Position numbers and translations under genes: made by a program. The notes beneath the pieces are model-generated. The model was not told the DNA's origin. It did not search any database and saw nothing but the letters and a program-made list of their open reading frames with translations. From Prorocentrum cordatum (lineage: Eukaryota > Sar > Dinophyceae > Prorocentrales > Prorocentraceae), in NCBI GenBank assembly GCA_963575745.1, contig CAUYUJ010001714.1:80017-144016 (forward strand): DNA of 64,000 nt, written 5' to 3'. The first letter of the stretch is position 1; each line of letters begins with the position of its first letter. This document shows, piece by piece, positions 21,126-31,523 of the stretch.

Positions 21126-21444
21126 CTTTCCCCCGGGGCTCGCGCCGATCATTGGTTTCGACTGCACGAAGGCCTGTCAAAGTCCCTCACGGCTTCCCCT
21201 CCTGCAAGGAGCAAGGAGGCCCTGACCAGACCAAGAAGGAAGGGGCGATCTGTGTCCGGTTTTGCGTGTTTCCCTCACAGGGAGAAAAACCTTTACCACA
21301 CCCTGGAAGCCCCTTCCTCTTTGGTCTGGTCAGGGCTTTCCGCGCCCTGGCTCTAGGGGCGCCTGGCTGGAGGGAGCAAGGGGAACAGGGAGACATCCAG
21401 ACATCCGAGATCGTTCTGGCTACAGCGTGGCTCCCTGGAAGGCT

Positions 21445-21595
21445 GGACCCCCTCCCAGGGACCGGCTTGTCATACTGATTATGTTTGTTGGCGGCCCTGG
21501 GGCCTTGCAAGGGCCCTCAGAGGCCGAACAAAACCGAAAGGGTTCCGCCGTGATGCGTTCACGACGCGAAGATGTCAGGGAATAGAGGGGCACGG
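21445..21595. repeat. Dispersed repeat family (about 150 bp), copy 2
   Basis: GACCCCCTCCCAGGGACCGGC, then GGGCCCTCAGAGGCCGA and GATGTCAGGGA(A)TAG. This is closest to the copy at 56390-56520, which ends GATGTCAAGGGAGTAG. Confidence 0.6.
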
Positions 21596-22579
21596 CGGTT
21601 TCCACTCAAGGGCAGGGGGAGCGCCACTCGTAGCCTTCAGCCTCTGTAGCTGAGAGCCCCTCTGCAACGCTGACATCACAATCCAGGAGGTGAAGGCGAA
21701 GGGGGCACAGGGAAGGGCAGGAGCGGGGGCAGCGGTGGGGAGATCAGAATAGTGCATGCCACATATTTCCGAACTTCCAAGATTGGTAGACTCTACCCCA
21801 ACACCGAGGCTAGACTTCACCGTACAGCGAGCTTCCCGAATTGCTTTTCTTGTGTATTAGGCACGGTCGTTGATTCGATAGAAATGTATCAAATACTACC
21901 GTGGCGCATTCGAGCCAAACCCCCTTCATCGCTGTCAAATAACCAGGCACTTCGAGATGATGTGTTCAGGGACGGATGTGCATGCCTCTGGGGGCAACAT
22001 GCTTAGGCAACATAACATCATCCGCCTGTCTGGTGTCTCACCCGGTACCCCTCCTCCACCTGGAAGAAAGGCGAGATACCCACGCCGCTATTCCTCGTAA
22101 CTCTCCTGGGGCGAGTTCATTTCGAGGCGAAAACAGTCGTGGCGACGAGGCACGTATGGCAGCATCGGAAGATCTTCTTCCTCTGACTGCCCCCCCCTCC
22201 TACCGAAAACGCCGGCTTCCCTGAAAACCTCTGCATCCTCGCACGCCGCAACTGTCAGGCCAGCGCCAAGTCACCAGGTCATCGCCGCGCCTCAGGAGGG
22301 GCATCGCGGCGGAGGCAGCTGGGGCGTGTCCTCGCGGAAAAGGATGACGAGATTCTGCACGGCGCATAGCGAGAAGGTCCAGAGGGAGCCGCCTGGACAG
22401 CCCTCGGGAGAGCAAATCGAGATCTGGAACGCGCGCAACACGGCCTGTGTTGTGCCACAACGCTCGTGTCTGGGATGTAGGTATTACTCAGACATTCCAA
22501 TGGGCATTGCTCCAGGTTCGTTCAGAAGCGCAACGTTAGTTTGGACCGCTGGCATTATGCGCGCGCGGGTGATAGGGAA
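21596..22579. other. Unassigned sequence
   Basis: About 1 kb with balanced base composition and no supported coding frame or repeat. Confidence 0.35.
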
Positions 22580-23110
22580 GACGCATTCCTCCTCCTTCTC
22601 CTCCTCCTCCTCCGCCTCCTCCTCCTACTCCTACTCCTCAGCTTCTGATGTTGACGTTGGCCATACATGAGCATCGGGGCTGCTGCGTTTGTTAAGTACT
22701 ATGGCATTACTCCTACGAGCAGACCCCATATGTCTGGCTTGCCTGAGAGGATCCTCTCGCCCCCTCCTCCTGCACCCTCCTGCCTCCTCCTTCTCCTATT
22801 GCATCATCGTCCTGCCTCCGCCTCGTCTTGCCTCCTCCTCCTCCACCTCATCCTCCTCCCCATGCATCCTCCTGCCTCCTGCCTCCTGCCTCATCCTGCC
22901 TGCTGGTGCTGCTGCTGCTGCTCCTCCTCCTCCTCCTCCAACTATTATATTACCTCCTCCTCCTCCTCGTCCTCTTCTTCGTCCTCGTCGTCCTTTTCCT
23001 CGTCGTCCTTGTCCTCGTCTTACTCATCCTCATGTTCCTCCTCCTCCTCCTCCTCCTCCTCGTCCTCCTCCTGCTTCCTTCACCTCCTCCACATCCTCCA
23101 CCTCGTCCTT
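22580..23110. repeat. CTC/CCT compound microsatellite
   Basis: CCTCCT/CTCCTC tracts with CGTC-type variants, broken by about 100 bp of unique sequence at 22640-22740. Ser- and Leu-rich frames here are artefacts. Confidence 0.8.
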
Positions 23111-23224
23111 AATTCCATGTCCTGATTGAAAACTCCTCCCTGTCGCACCCCGAGGCCAGTCGAAAGGAGGGCTGGGCGTTTCACCTGAGATATCCTCACC
23201 AGTTGTGACCCTGAAGCTTAAAAT

Positions 23225-23690
23225 GGACAACGGCTTCCCAGATGGAGGGCGGGTTGTTTTCAAAGTGTGGCTGTCGCCTTGGCGCCGCCCATGCTCGATT
23301 TAAACATGTGCACAAATTTCAAGGATTGAGGGCGGGTCGCTTTCCAAAATGCGGCTCTCGCAATAGCACCGCGCACAGTCATCTTTAAAAACTGCAAGAG
23401 CTTCACGGATCGAGGGCGGGTGGTTTTGAAATGTGGCCCTCATTGTAGCGCCGCGCACAGGCGGGCCATTTAGAAAATCAGGCTCTCGCCTTGGCGCCGC
23501 GCACATTCGTCTTCAAAGATTGCAGGGGCTTCACGGATTGAGGGCGGTGCGTTTTCACGATGTGGCCCTCGCTTCATAGCCACGCACATACGTCTGTCAA
23601 AGTTTACAGGAGCGTCACTGATTGAGGGCGATTCCCTGTCTAAATGTGACTCTCGCCTTAGCGCCGCGCACATTCATGCTAAAAGTTCGC
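23225..23690. repeat. Tandem repeat, basic period about 84 bp
   Basis: GATTGAGGGCGGGT boxes at about 23241, 23328, 23411, 23539 and 23622 are each followed by TTTTC, a GTGGC(C/T)CTCGC box and a GCGCCGCGCACA box. Confidence 0.8.
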
Positions 23691-25030
23691 AAAGCAAAAA
23701 ACTAAGTCTCAAGGCTAGCGTACCAGAAACGGTGTGGTGGACCGGTTCATGATTGTCAGGGCGCATCGGTTACTTTGACTCGCTGTGTTGAAGTCCCATG
23801 AGTAGTGTTCTGGCACGGTTCAGGATCGCCAAGACCTCCCACTAAGGTAAACGCGTGGCGTTTCGGCACGCTTCAGGATTTTTGCACGGTTGTCCCCGAC
23901 GGGGCAATTCCCTGTGGAAATGAACCCCTGTAGGGGCATATGAAGACGAAGCTTGGAGGGAGGGTATTCCAACATCGCTGATGAGTCTTAGGTTTACACT
24001 GGTCATCATCCTCATCCTCGTCCTGCCTCTCCCTCTGGCCTCCTGATGCATCCCCCTTGAACCTCCTGCCTCCTCCTGGGGCCTCCTTGGGCTTCCCGCT
24101 GCCTCGAGGAGCCTCCAGAGGCTCCTGGAGCCTGGCCTCCTTGTCCTCCTGCTCCGGCCTCCTCCTTGAGCCTCGTGCCTCCTCCTCCTCCTCCTCCTCC
24201 TCCTCCTCCTCCTCCTGGGGCCTCCTGCTGCCACCTGAAGCCTCCTGGGGCCTCCTGGAGCCTTCTGGGGCATACCAGGACCTCCTGGGGCCCGGGGTAC
24301 TCCTGGGACCTCCCAGGGCCTCCTGAGACGGCGTGGGTTCGGGCGTGGGTTCGCGTTGTCTCCAGGAGCCCCCGCTGGGGCCATTGTCCGAAGTCCCAAG
24401 AGTCGGGACGGCACGCTGCTTCAGCCAGTTGTCAGTTGGCGCAGCGGGGCGGTTTGACGGTCGGACCTCCTGGCCAGGAGGTTCCTGGGACATGGGATCA
24501 CGCTGGGGTACGTGGCGACGGTTCGGAGCGGCGTGAGGCCAGGATCCGATGTTAGACAGTCCCCATTTGGCAAGGAGGAGGAAAAGGAGCACGACGAGCA
24601 GGACGACGAAGGTAACAGCGAGGAGGAGGAGGAGGAGATGGATGAGGACGAGGAGGAAGACGAGGCGAATGGAGGCGGAGGGAGGCAGAGGAGGAGGACG
24701 CGGACGACGACGAAGACGAGGTGGAGAAGGAGGAGGACGAGGACTGGCGCGTCACGCTCAGCCTGCAATCGCCCAGTCCCCCCCCCCTGGGCGGCGGCAG
24801 CTCCTGTGGTGTGACGGGGCCGCGTGCTGTCGCGCGCGGGGGGCTTGAGCGCGGTCAGTGGTGGTCGGCGGCGGCCTGGGGAGGAAGTGTGGAGGAAAGG
24901 GGGGAAGAAGATGGGTGGGAGAAGCAAGCAGTGAGAAGGGGGGAGGAGGGACAGCAAAAGGGAGGGGAGGCGGGGGAGGAGAAAGAGGAGGGGGAGGAGA
25001 AGGAGGAGGAGGAGGAGGAAGAGGAATGAA
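23691..25030. other. Unassigned, CCT/GGA-rich
   Basis: No supported gene. A CCTCCTGGGGCC-type imperfect repeat lies at about 24040-24330 with a CTC run at 24178-24215. GAGGAGGA tracts lie at about 24615-24750 and 24935-25026. Confidence 0.45.
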
Positions 25031-25568
25031 TGAATGAATGAATGCCCTTCCTGGTCCCATATGTCTCTGCTCTGCTGCTAAATGTGCTCTACAGCGTGCG
25101 CTAGTGCTACGATCGGACGAAGACGTGCTGAAAATCGGCTGGAGTTCGGCCAACTCGACAAGAAATCTACAAGGCCAACGAACCCACCGACCCTACACTC
25201 CGAACCTCCTACACGGCCTATGGAGCCTAGGAGGCCAGAGCAGGGCAGGGACACCGCCTCGTGACCCAGCCTGCTCGGGCCCGAAGCTGAAGGCACCCCC
25301 CCCGAGGCACCCGAAAGGGGGCAGGGGACGCACACCCCACAGACGGGACGCCTCGGCGGAGGTGCCATCAGCCTCGACGACGAATTACATCCCGACGAAC
25401 GCTCTGAACTCGAGCGTGCCGATCGAGATACACTACTTCACGCGACGGAGGAGGAGGAGGAGGAGGAGGAGGAGGAGGAGGAGAAGAGGAAACATCAGCA
25501 GCGGCAAAACGGGCGGCCTCAGATCCCGCTCTCTGAAGTCGCTCAGCTGCTCGAAGTAGCTGTCGGGA
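25031..25568. other. 3' flank of element B with GGA microsatellite
   Basis: No independent gene. GGAGGA tract at about 25447-25484. The first part (25040-25440) is unassigned. Confidence 0.45.
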
Positions 25569-25775
25569 TTCAGCAGAAGTATTTCCACCAGCAGTCGAAG
25601 AAAGCGAGAGCCCTGCAGAAGTATGTCCACCAGCAGTCGAAGAAGACGAGCCAGCAGTATTTCTTTCCGCAGTCGAAGAAAAAAAAACGAGCCAGCAGAA
25701 GTATTTCTTCTCGCAGTCGAAGAAAGCGAGCCAGCAGAAGTATTTCTTTCCGCAGTCGAAGAAGAGCTCGAGCCA
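25569..25775 (-). repeat. 3' terminal tandem repeat of element B
   Basis: Five units of about 39-45 bp, each built on CAGAAGTATTTC, then a CAGTCGAAGAA box and CGAGCCAG. They lie just beyond the end of the C-terminal domain and resemble the 3' tail repeats of some non-LTR elements. Confidence 0.75.
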
Positions 25776-25776
25776 T

Positions 25777-26490
25777 CTAGCGGTACCTCTCCTCGTGCGA
25801 GCGACTCTCGCCAAGCTCCTCGAGCACCTGCTGCACGCGGCGCGCTATGTCTGATGACGGCGCCATCCCGTACTTGAAGATGCCGCCCTGGTTGCCCAAC
25901 AACGTTTTGGCATGCTCCCAAGCCGGCCACGCCACGGCCGATCTGTTCACCTTGATCTCTATCTTCGCGTAGTCCCGCGCGTACGTTTTCTTCACGCGAC
26001 AGTAGGGGATGTCCTTCTGCAACGCGTGATGTAGGGCCCGCATGCCCTTGGATTCCTTTATCTGCGTGTAGTTGGCAGTGTAGCGCTCGAAGTCCGTCTT
26101 CGCCTGGCCGCTCAACTGCACGGCCTGCTGCTCGGCTTTGTTCGCGATGGCCAAGAATATCGACGTGTGCGGGAGACCCAACTGTTGCTCTCGATCCTCC
26201 TTGGCCACTCCCGCTGCTTGCTGCGCGCAGCCGCGACCCGCATCCAAGCCGGCCTGCGCCATCTCGACCGACAACGGGCACACGCACACCTCCAAGTCCG
26301 ATACCGCTCTCGCCACACGTGCCTGATACTCGGCTGCCAGTCCCAACTTCGCTACGAGAATCATCATATCCTTGATCGCCTTCAGATTGTCCTTGTCGGC
26401 CTCTTTCAGCGCCTTGCCGAGGGGCTCCTCCCTGCGCTGCCGCTGCGCTGGCGGGAGCGCGAGATCGAGGGGCATGGCCTCTACGTCCAC
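25777..26490 (-). CDS. Element B C-terminal domain, displaced by one frame
   Basis: This 237-codon frame continues the polyprotein after a one-base frame change at about 26488. It reads VDVEAMPLDLALPPAQRQRR, then LAAEYQARVARAVSDLEVCV, GLPHTSIFLAIANKAEQQAV, RVKKTYARDYAKIEIKVN and GGIFKYGMAP, and ends with a helix-like ARRVQQVLEELGESRSH. The layout matches the C-terminal domain of element A (1987-2760). It has no recognised catalytic motif. High Ala/Lys/Gln content suggests a helical RNA- or protein-binding module. The upstream frame stays open across this whole stretch, so the disruption is easy to miss. Confidence 0.7.
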   Translation of the reverse strand: MDVEAMPLDLALPPAQRQRREEPLGKALKEADKDNLKAIKDMMILVAKLGLAAEYQARVARAVSDLEVCVCPLSVEMAQAGLDAGRGCAQQAAGVAKEDREQQLGLPHTSIFLAIANKAEQQAVQLSGQAKTDFERYTANYTQIKESKGMRALHHALQKDIPYCRVKKTYARDYAKIEIKVNRSAVAWPAWEHAKTLLGNQGGIFKYGMAPSSDIARRVQQVLEELGESRSHEERYR

Positions 26491-27232
26491 GGAGAGGTAG
26501 GTGGCCGAACCGCGCGGCCAGTTCTGGGATGATCTCGAGCCCCGAACGAGCTACTGATAAATGAATATCTCGAGGCCCTGGAACATGCGACCGAACATGA
26601 ATGTGATATAATGCCAGAGACGTAAAGTGCTGTTCACACAAAGGGCATACAAGTTCAACTTCATCTGGTACACTTTGTGGTGTTATGGCATGATCCGTAA
26701 GACACCGATTCTGAGTGAAAGCATGGCGCACATGTGATACCGCTGAGTCCCGACTGCTAAACCCAGACGAACACCATGGACACACACTACTTTGCACGAA
26801 CTTCTCAACATGTACGACACCGTCCGCTCTTCGAACACGAGATTGGTGGACTCGCAGGGCTCTAAGGGTCTCGAACGTCTCTCCACACTCCTGTCCATTC
26901 GGGAGAAGATCATGACATCGGTATTCACGAGCATGTGGGGGTTCATCTTCGGGATCCTGAGGGGGCTGATGGTGGCCTGGAGGAGGCGCGGCAACCGAGA
27001 GGTACTTACTCCGAAGCTCTGAGACGTCGATGTCCAAGAAGTGGGCCTTCAGATCCTGATCCAGCAAGAGCCTTTGGGGGGCGCCCTCATACCTATCCAC
27101 GAAATCCGCACCCTCCTCGAGTTCCGCGAGCGAGTTCAAATCCTCAATCATCCGTTTCACGAAAAAGTTAAGTTCCACTGGGTCCTGCTCGAAGGGCATC
27201 TGGGGGGCCAAGAGGATAGTCAGGAGCTGTTC

Positions 27233-27324
<92 letters not shown>

Positions 27325-30300
27325 CTGGGGCCCTGAACATTGCCTGGTACCACCTCAATCTCTGAATCCTGAGCTCCAACGAGACGGGTGCTAATCGGAG
27401 CAGCTGCAAAACTCGCGCAGAAGCGAGGCTAGTCTTCTTCTCGGTGCCGTCGGGAAGGAGGGTGGTATTCGTCGCCGCGCCCTGCATCAATTTACGACAA
27501 TACCATATCTGAGTTCTGTCGAGCTTGGCCTCGTCCTCTTTGGTAAAAGGCAGCCCCAAGACACCAGACATGAGACAAGCCACACACATCATGCGAAACA
27601 AGATGATCTTGAAGTCACGGCAGACGCTGCTGAACCAGAACCTGTGAAACATGTACCAGTTCTTCTTGCACGCTTGAATCCGTCGATTAAATTCCACACC
27701 CGTGTATCCGCGATAGTGAAGCATGGGGCCAAGATATCGAGCCTCTCGCATCACACGTCCAGGCACCCATGGATCTGCATAGGCACGTCGCTGTAGATTG
27801 TCAGATAGCTTACCCATGAAGAAGGCGGTGGCCTCCAGCTTCTTCTCATTCTGCGCGCAACCTATCTCCAGGAGGTGTTGCGACAGAGAATCGATGCATC
27901 GCGAAGTAGAGTCCCTCATCTGTGCAAATCCTTGAACACACAGTAGGCGCCTGACGTCGTCCACGAATCTAAAGATCGAGCAATCAACGATATTGTCACG
28001 AACTACCGAGGGGACCTGCAACTGTGGATGTGTTGAATCAGCTCGCCAGTCGTCGACCGATGCGCCATACGCTTTCTCAAAAAGACCAGTGCCAAGCGAA
28101 CTCCCTTGTGCAACGCCTTCGCCGCGGTGAAAGTTGACCCTGCCATCTAGAGCGTCATACTCCGTAACACATCCACCAATGCGATCATCAAAAAGCTTCG
28201 CGTCACTCTCGGAGGCGGTGGGGAAGATGATGCTATCCTGCTTCACGCAATTGAAAGCGTCGACCGCGTCGAAGTTGAGAGCGATGTGAGATTTCCGAGC
28301 CTTCCGAAGTCGATCCATCATGACCGCGGTAGCCGCGATTGCACCCTCGCACCTCCTTCCAGGAACATGATACGCGTGAGGATAGAGTACGTCTGCGGGT
28401 TGGTTACGAAAGAGGCCGCGATAGAACGAGTTACTGTAAGCACCATATCCATGTACCCATCGCGTGTCGTCTAAGTCCTTGGGGATTCCAAAACACTTAT
28501 CTCGATGCCACTGCTGTGGAGCCTTGTTGTTCGCGCGAACCTTCTGATGAAACACCAGAAGCCGATCATAAATACACTGCAGCTGCTCTGTGGGAGTGCC
28601 CAATCCAACGCCATGCTGTACCACAGCGCCACAAGGTGGAGAAAGAAAGATACGCCATATCTCAGAAGGTAAGTCCCATTCTGGAGCTGCCCGTCGATTT
28701 TTTGCCTTGCCAAGAGCTCGAATGGTACGAAGAAGATCGCGTTCAGCCTGTGGCCGTACGTCTGGAGTAGGGGGGTGACAAGACTGTTGTGCCTGAATGA
28801 AGAGCATGGCGTCCGTGATCCTGCGAGCACCCCATCCTTTAAGAGCTCCTGCTTTCGAGAAACGCTGTTCAGCTTCATCTCGGGTAAGTCGCAACGTAGT
28901 AGGTCGTCCGCACCGTCGTCGTTTGGGTCCAAGTCTTTTTCCTGTAATCATTCGTGCGAGTTGATGCGCCTCCGCATGGCGCTTATCATTCCATGCCTGT
29001 GTACATGCCTCCATCAGTGCCAGCTGTCGATCGATCTGCGCTTGCTTGGTATGTGAGGTGGCCTTTCTACTCGCCTTGCCACGACACGCAGCAACTCGCC
29101 ATCCGTGTAGTAGATCTCGTAAAGAGTGCATGCTCGATCCAATTCCAAGAATGCGAAAGATATATCTCAGAGGTCCCAGGCCGTCATGCGTCCATTGCTG
29201 AGCCACCGCTTGTCGAAGATCGCGCCGTTCACGAAGAAGTTGAACCTTTTGCTTCGATTTGTCCCGAAGGTTCGTGTCAGGGTGTGGTGCGAAGTGCTTC
29301 TGAGCGATGGGCTGCAATCCGTCCACGAGAAACTGCCATGATTGTGTAACCGATCCTGTGTCCAAGATCTGCTGCCACTGCTGCTCGCTGTCCTGGCGCC
29401 ACTGGGTGATGCCGGTGTATATCAAATCTCGAAGTCCACCATGTATCATTCCCTGCATCATACCTTCTCGATTCCATCTCATAGTCTGCTTGTTGCCATC
29501 GTACTGCAGTTGAATATCAAGATTTATATGAACGGGTCGGTGATCAGCTCTGCGAATGCTTCGTATGAGTTGAAGTCGATCGCCAGCACGCTCAAGAACG
29601 AATGCCGAATGTATAGCTCCAGATGTCAGAAATCCATAAGGTACGCATATGTTGTCGATCCTGTGCTGGGTGTTCATGCCTAAGTTATAATGAGTAGGTC
29701 CAGCTCCGTGAGGAAAGTATGTATTCACCGCACACAAGTGAAAGTCGAGCCAGAATTGCCTCAAGTAGCTGCCGTTCGTGTTGGTGGGTTCTCTGAAGTG
29801 TGGGCCAATCGCGAAACAATCATCTGGGCAGGGTACGCCCTGAGGTCCAGCAAGCATGCCAACTCTGCCATTACCGTCCATCATCACTATTGGTAAAACG
29901 CGTGCGGGTAGTCCAGCAAGAATCTGTGAAGTCCACGAAAGAAGCTTCTGGAACGGGGACCTGGGCTTGTGGTTGCCAACGTTCTCAGGAGGAAAGTACA
30001 AAGATATCCATGCAACATCCATGTTGTCAGTGCGGGTGCGTATAAGGATGCCACGCCCTTGCAAGCTCGGGTCCTTGGGCACCTTGATCTCCTTGATAGA
30101 GGTGTCACGAAACAGACGCCGATGAAGTCCAATTGCCACGCCTGCATGCTTGTTAAAACGCCGCCCATATCCAGCAGAATAGAATATATGATTTCCAATA
30201 CTCCGCTGTTCGATAGCAAGATCATGTCCTGGCAGTCGGGTACCTTGCAACCCGATGACCGCCTTGTGCTTGAAATCACTGAAGATGTCGTCGAGCCTGC

Positions 30301-30376
30301 CGCAGTTCAGGGTGGAGAGAGGGTTGTAGCTGATCACCTGCGCGGCATTGGCGTAGGGGCGAGAAGGAGCGCTCAT
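26488..30376 (-). CDS. Element B polyprotein: EEP endonuclease, reverse transcriptase, zinc fingers
   Basis: About 1297 codons from MSAPSRPYAN at 30376. Endonuclease, residues 1-290: LQGTRL at 43-48 (motif I with Gly where Glu is usual), MMDGNGR at 165-171, HRIDNI at 239-244, ADHRPV at 277-282. Linker 300-600. RT: HVPGRRCEGAIAA at about 670-682, motif A ALNFDAVDAFNCV at about 699-711, motif B GEGVAQGSSLGTG at 752-764, motif C FRFVDDVRR at 802-810, YLGPML at about 881-886. Thumb to LRWYQAMF at about 1007-1014. A poly-Lys run then occupies about 1018-1048. Fingers: C-x8-C type at about 1155, CPWC with H-x2-H at about 1199-1218, CPLC with H-x3-H at about 1244-1265. In true frame the protein continues into the C-terminal domain at 26490-25777. 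The 350 residues that follow in this frame are out of phase. It would nick DNA and copy the element RNA into it. The missing Glu and the poly-Lys insertion make activity doubtful. Confidence 0.85.
27233..27324. repeat. T92 homopolymer (poly-A in the sense of element B)
   Basis: Ninety-two uninterrupted T lie inside the RT thumb of element B. They translate as about 30 Lys without loss of frame. Confidence 0.95.
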
Positions 30377-30763
30377 CTTGCCCGAGCAGGAATAATCATG
30401 GCCCCCCCCCCGATTTCTTGTGGAGAAGCACAGAGAAAGAATGGATGTGCCGCAGCCCCTCTCAATCAGCTCGGGCCCGCGGGCTAGGAGGAAGAGGAGG
30501 ACGAGGAGGAGGAGAAAGAGGATGCGGAGGACGGTGGGGAGGCGCGCCGACCCAAGAGACCAACGCGGACCTCGCAGAGGAGGGAGCGGAGCGAGGGCGA
30601 CCAGCGCAGAAGAGGTGGACGGCGGCGGGATGGTGAGGGCAAGGAGGAAGCCGCCGAGACTGGGGGGTGGCTCTGCCCCAGGTAGCGCGGTGTCCTGAAA
30701 AAGGCCGTCTCTGTGCCGTGAGTTTCATTGTCAGTGCCTGCGGCATGTGCACTCCCGTGACCA
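30377..30763. other. 5' flank of element B, unassigned
   Basis: No supported gene. GGAGGA-rich at about 30485-30530. Confidence 0.4.
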
Positions 30764-31095
30764 CACGTGTATATATATATATATATATGTACACACATAT
30801 GTATGTACACATGCAGGTATACATACATGACGACATATATGTATATATACATACATACATACATACATACATACATACATACATACATACACGCAAATGT
30901 TTGTGCGTGCAAGTCGATACATACATATACGTAACGATACACTTATGTATATCAATATATCGAAATGTGTATACACCTGTGTGTCCCTCTCTCTCTCTCT
31001 GTTTTTCTCTCTCTCTCTCTCTCCCCCTCGCTTTCTGTCTCTATCTATTTCTCTTTCTCTCTCTCTCTCTATCTCTATCTCTATCTCTCTCTCTC
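30764..31095. repeat. (TA)n, (CATA)n and (CT)n microsatellites
   Basis: TA run at about 30770-30790, CATA units at about 30848-30892, CT/CTTT tract at about 30984-31095. The CT tract abuts repeat R1 of the Penelope-like element. Confidence 0.9.
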
Positions 31096-31290
31096 TTTCC
31101 CACCCTGAGAGTCATCTGCTGTCCTTCTCTTCTTTCTCATTCCCATCTCCTTCCATAACGTGTTGGACCAGATCCCCATTTCGAGGGTGCCTTCCGCCCA
31201 CGACACGCTCGCAGCGGATAGGCACGGTGTCAGCCTGCCTCCACGGCAGGCTCTCGAGGGATTGGTCGCGGGCATTTGTGTGTACGCAGA
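31096..31290 (+). repeat. Pseudo-LTR R1 of Penelope-like element
   Basis: Matches R2 (37131-37307) with about eight substitutions by eye and one 18-nt segment unique to R1. It contains a perfect hairpin (AGCCTGCC at 31232-31239, loop TCCAC, GGCAGGCT at 31245-31252) that is conserved in R2. It lacks TG...CA ends. Confidence 0.85.
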
Positions 31291-31523
31291 AAGGGGACTC
31301 TCTCAGATGGCGATTCAAGCCGGCCTTTGGGCTACGGGGCATCACAGCTCACGCCAGTCGTGCAGACGGACGGACGGACGTATCCTCCCCAGTGTGCAGC
31401 AGTCCGACCCGCCCCATCTTCGAGTTCTCTCCCGACGTGTTTTTCGATTACTATGCCATCGACGCTGTTGACAGTGTGTGTGTGTGATCAACCCTCGATA
31501 TTCCTGATCATCCAGTCCCTGGT

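Larger units (their letters stand above)
25569..30376 (-). mobile_element. Non-LTR retroelement B, best preserved copy
   Basis: Minus strand from 30376: EEP endonuclease, RT, thumb, three Cys-His fingers, C-terminal domain, then a short 3' tandem repeat (25569-25775). About 1300 codons are read in a single frame. Visible damage is limited to a frame change at about 26488 and an A92 insertion (27233-27324) that by chance preserves the frame. The domain order is the same as in element A, but the proteins are clearly divergent, so these are two lineages of one superfamily and not recent copies. Confidence 0.88.

Noticed and set aside
22580-23110. Ser-, Leu- and Pro-rich frames over CTC microsatellites (also 18.9, 20.0, 24.2, 58.8, 59.5 and 61.6 kb)
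   Set aside because: Single-codon runs in all three phases. No flanking domain.
25433-26487. Last 350 residues of the long frame of element B
   Set aside because: The homologous C-terminal domain is in the neighbouring frame (25777-26490), so this part is out of phase.
31096-31290. Hammerhead ribozyme in R1/R2
   Set aside because: The CTGANGA core and matching GAA were not found on either strand of R1. Only a simple hairpin is present.
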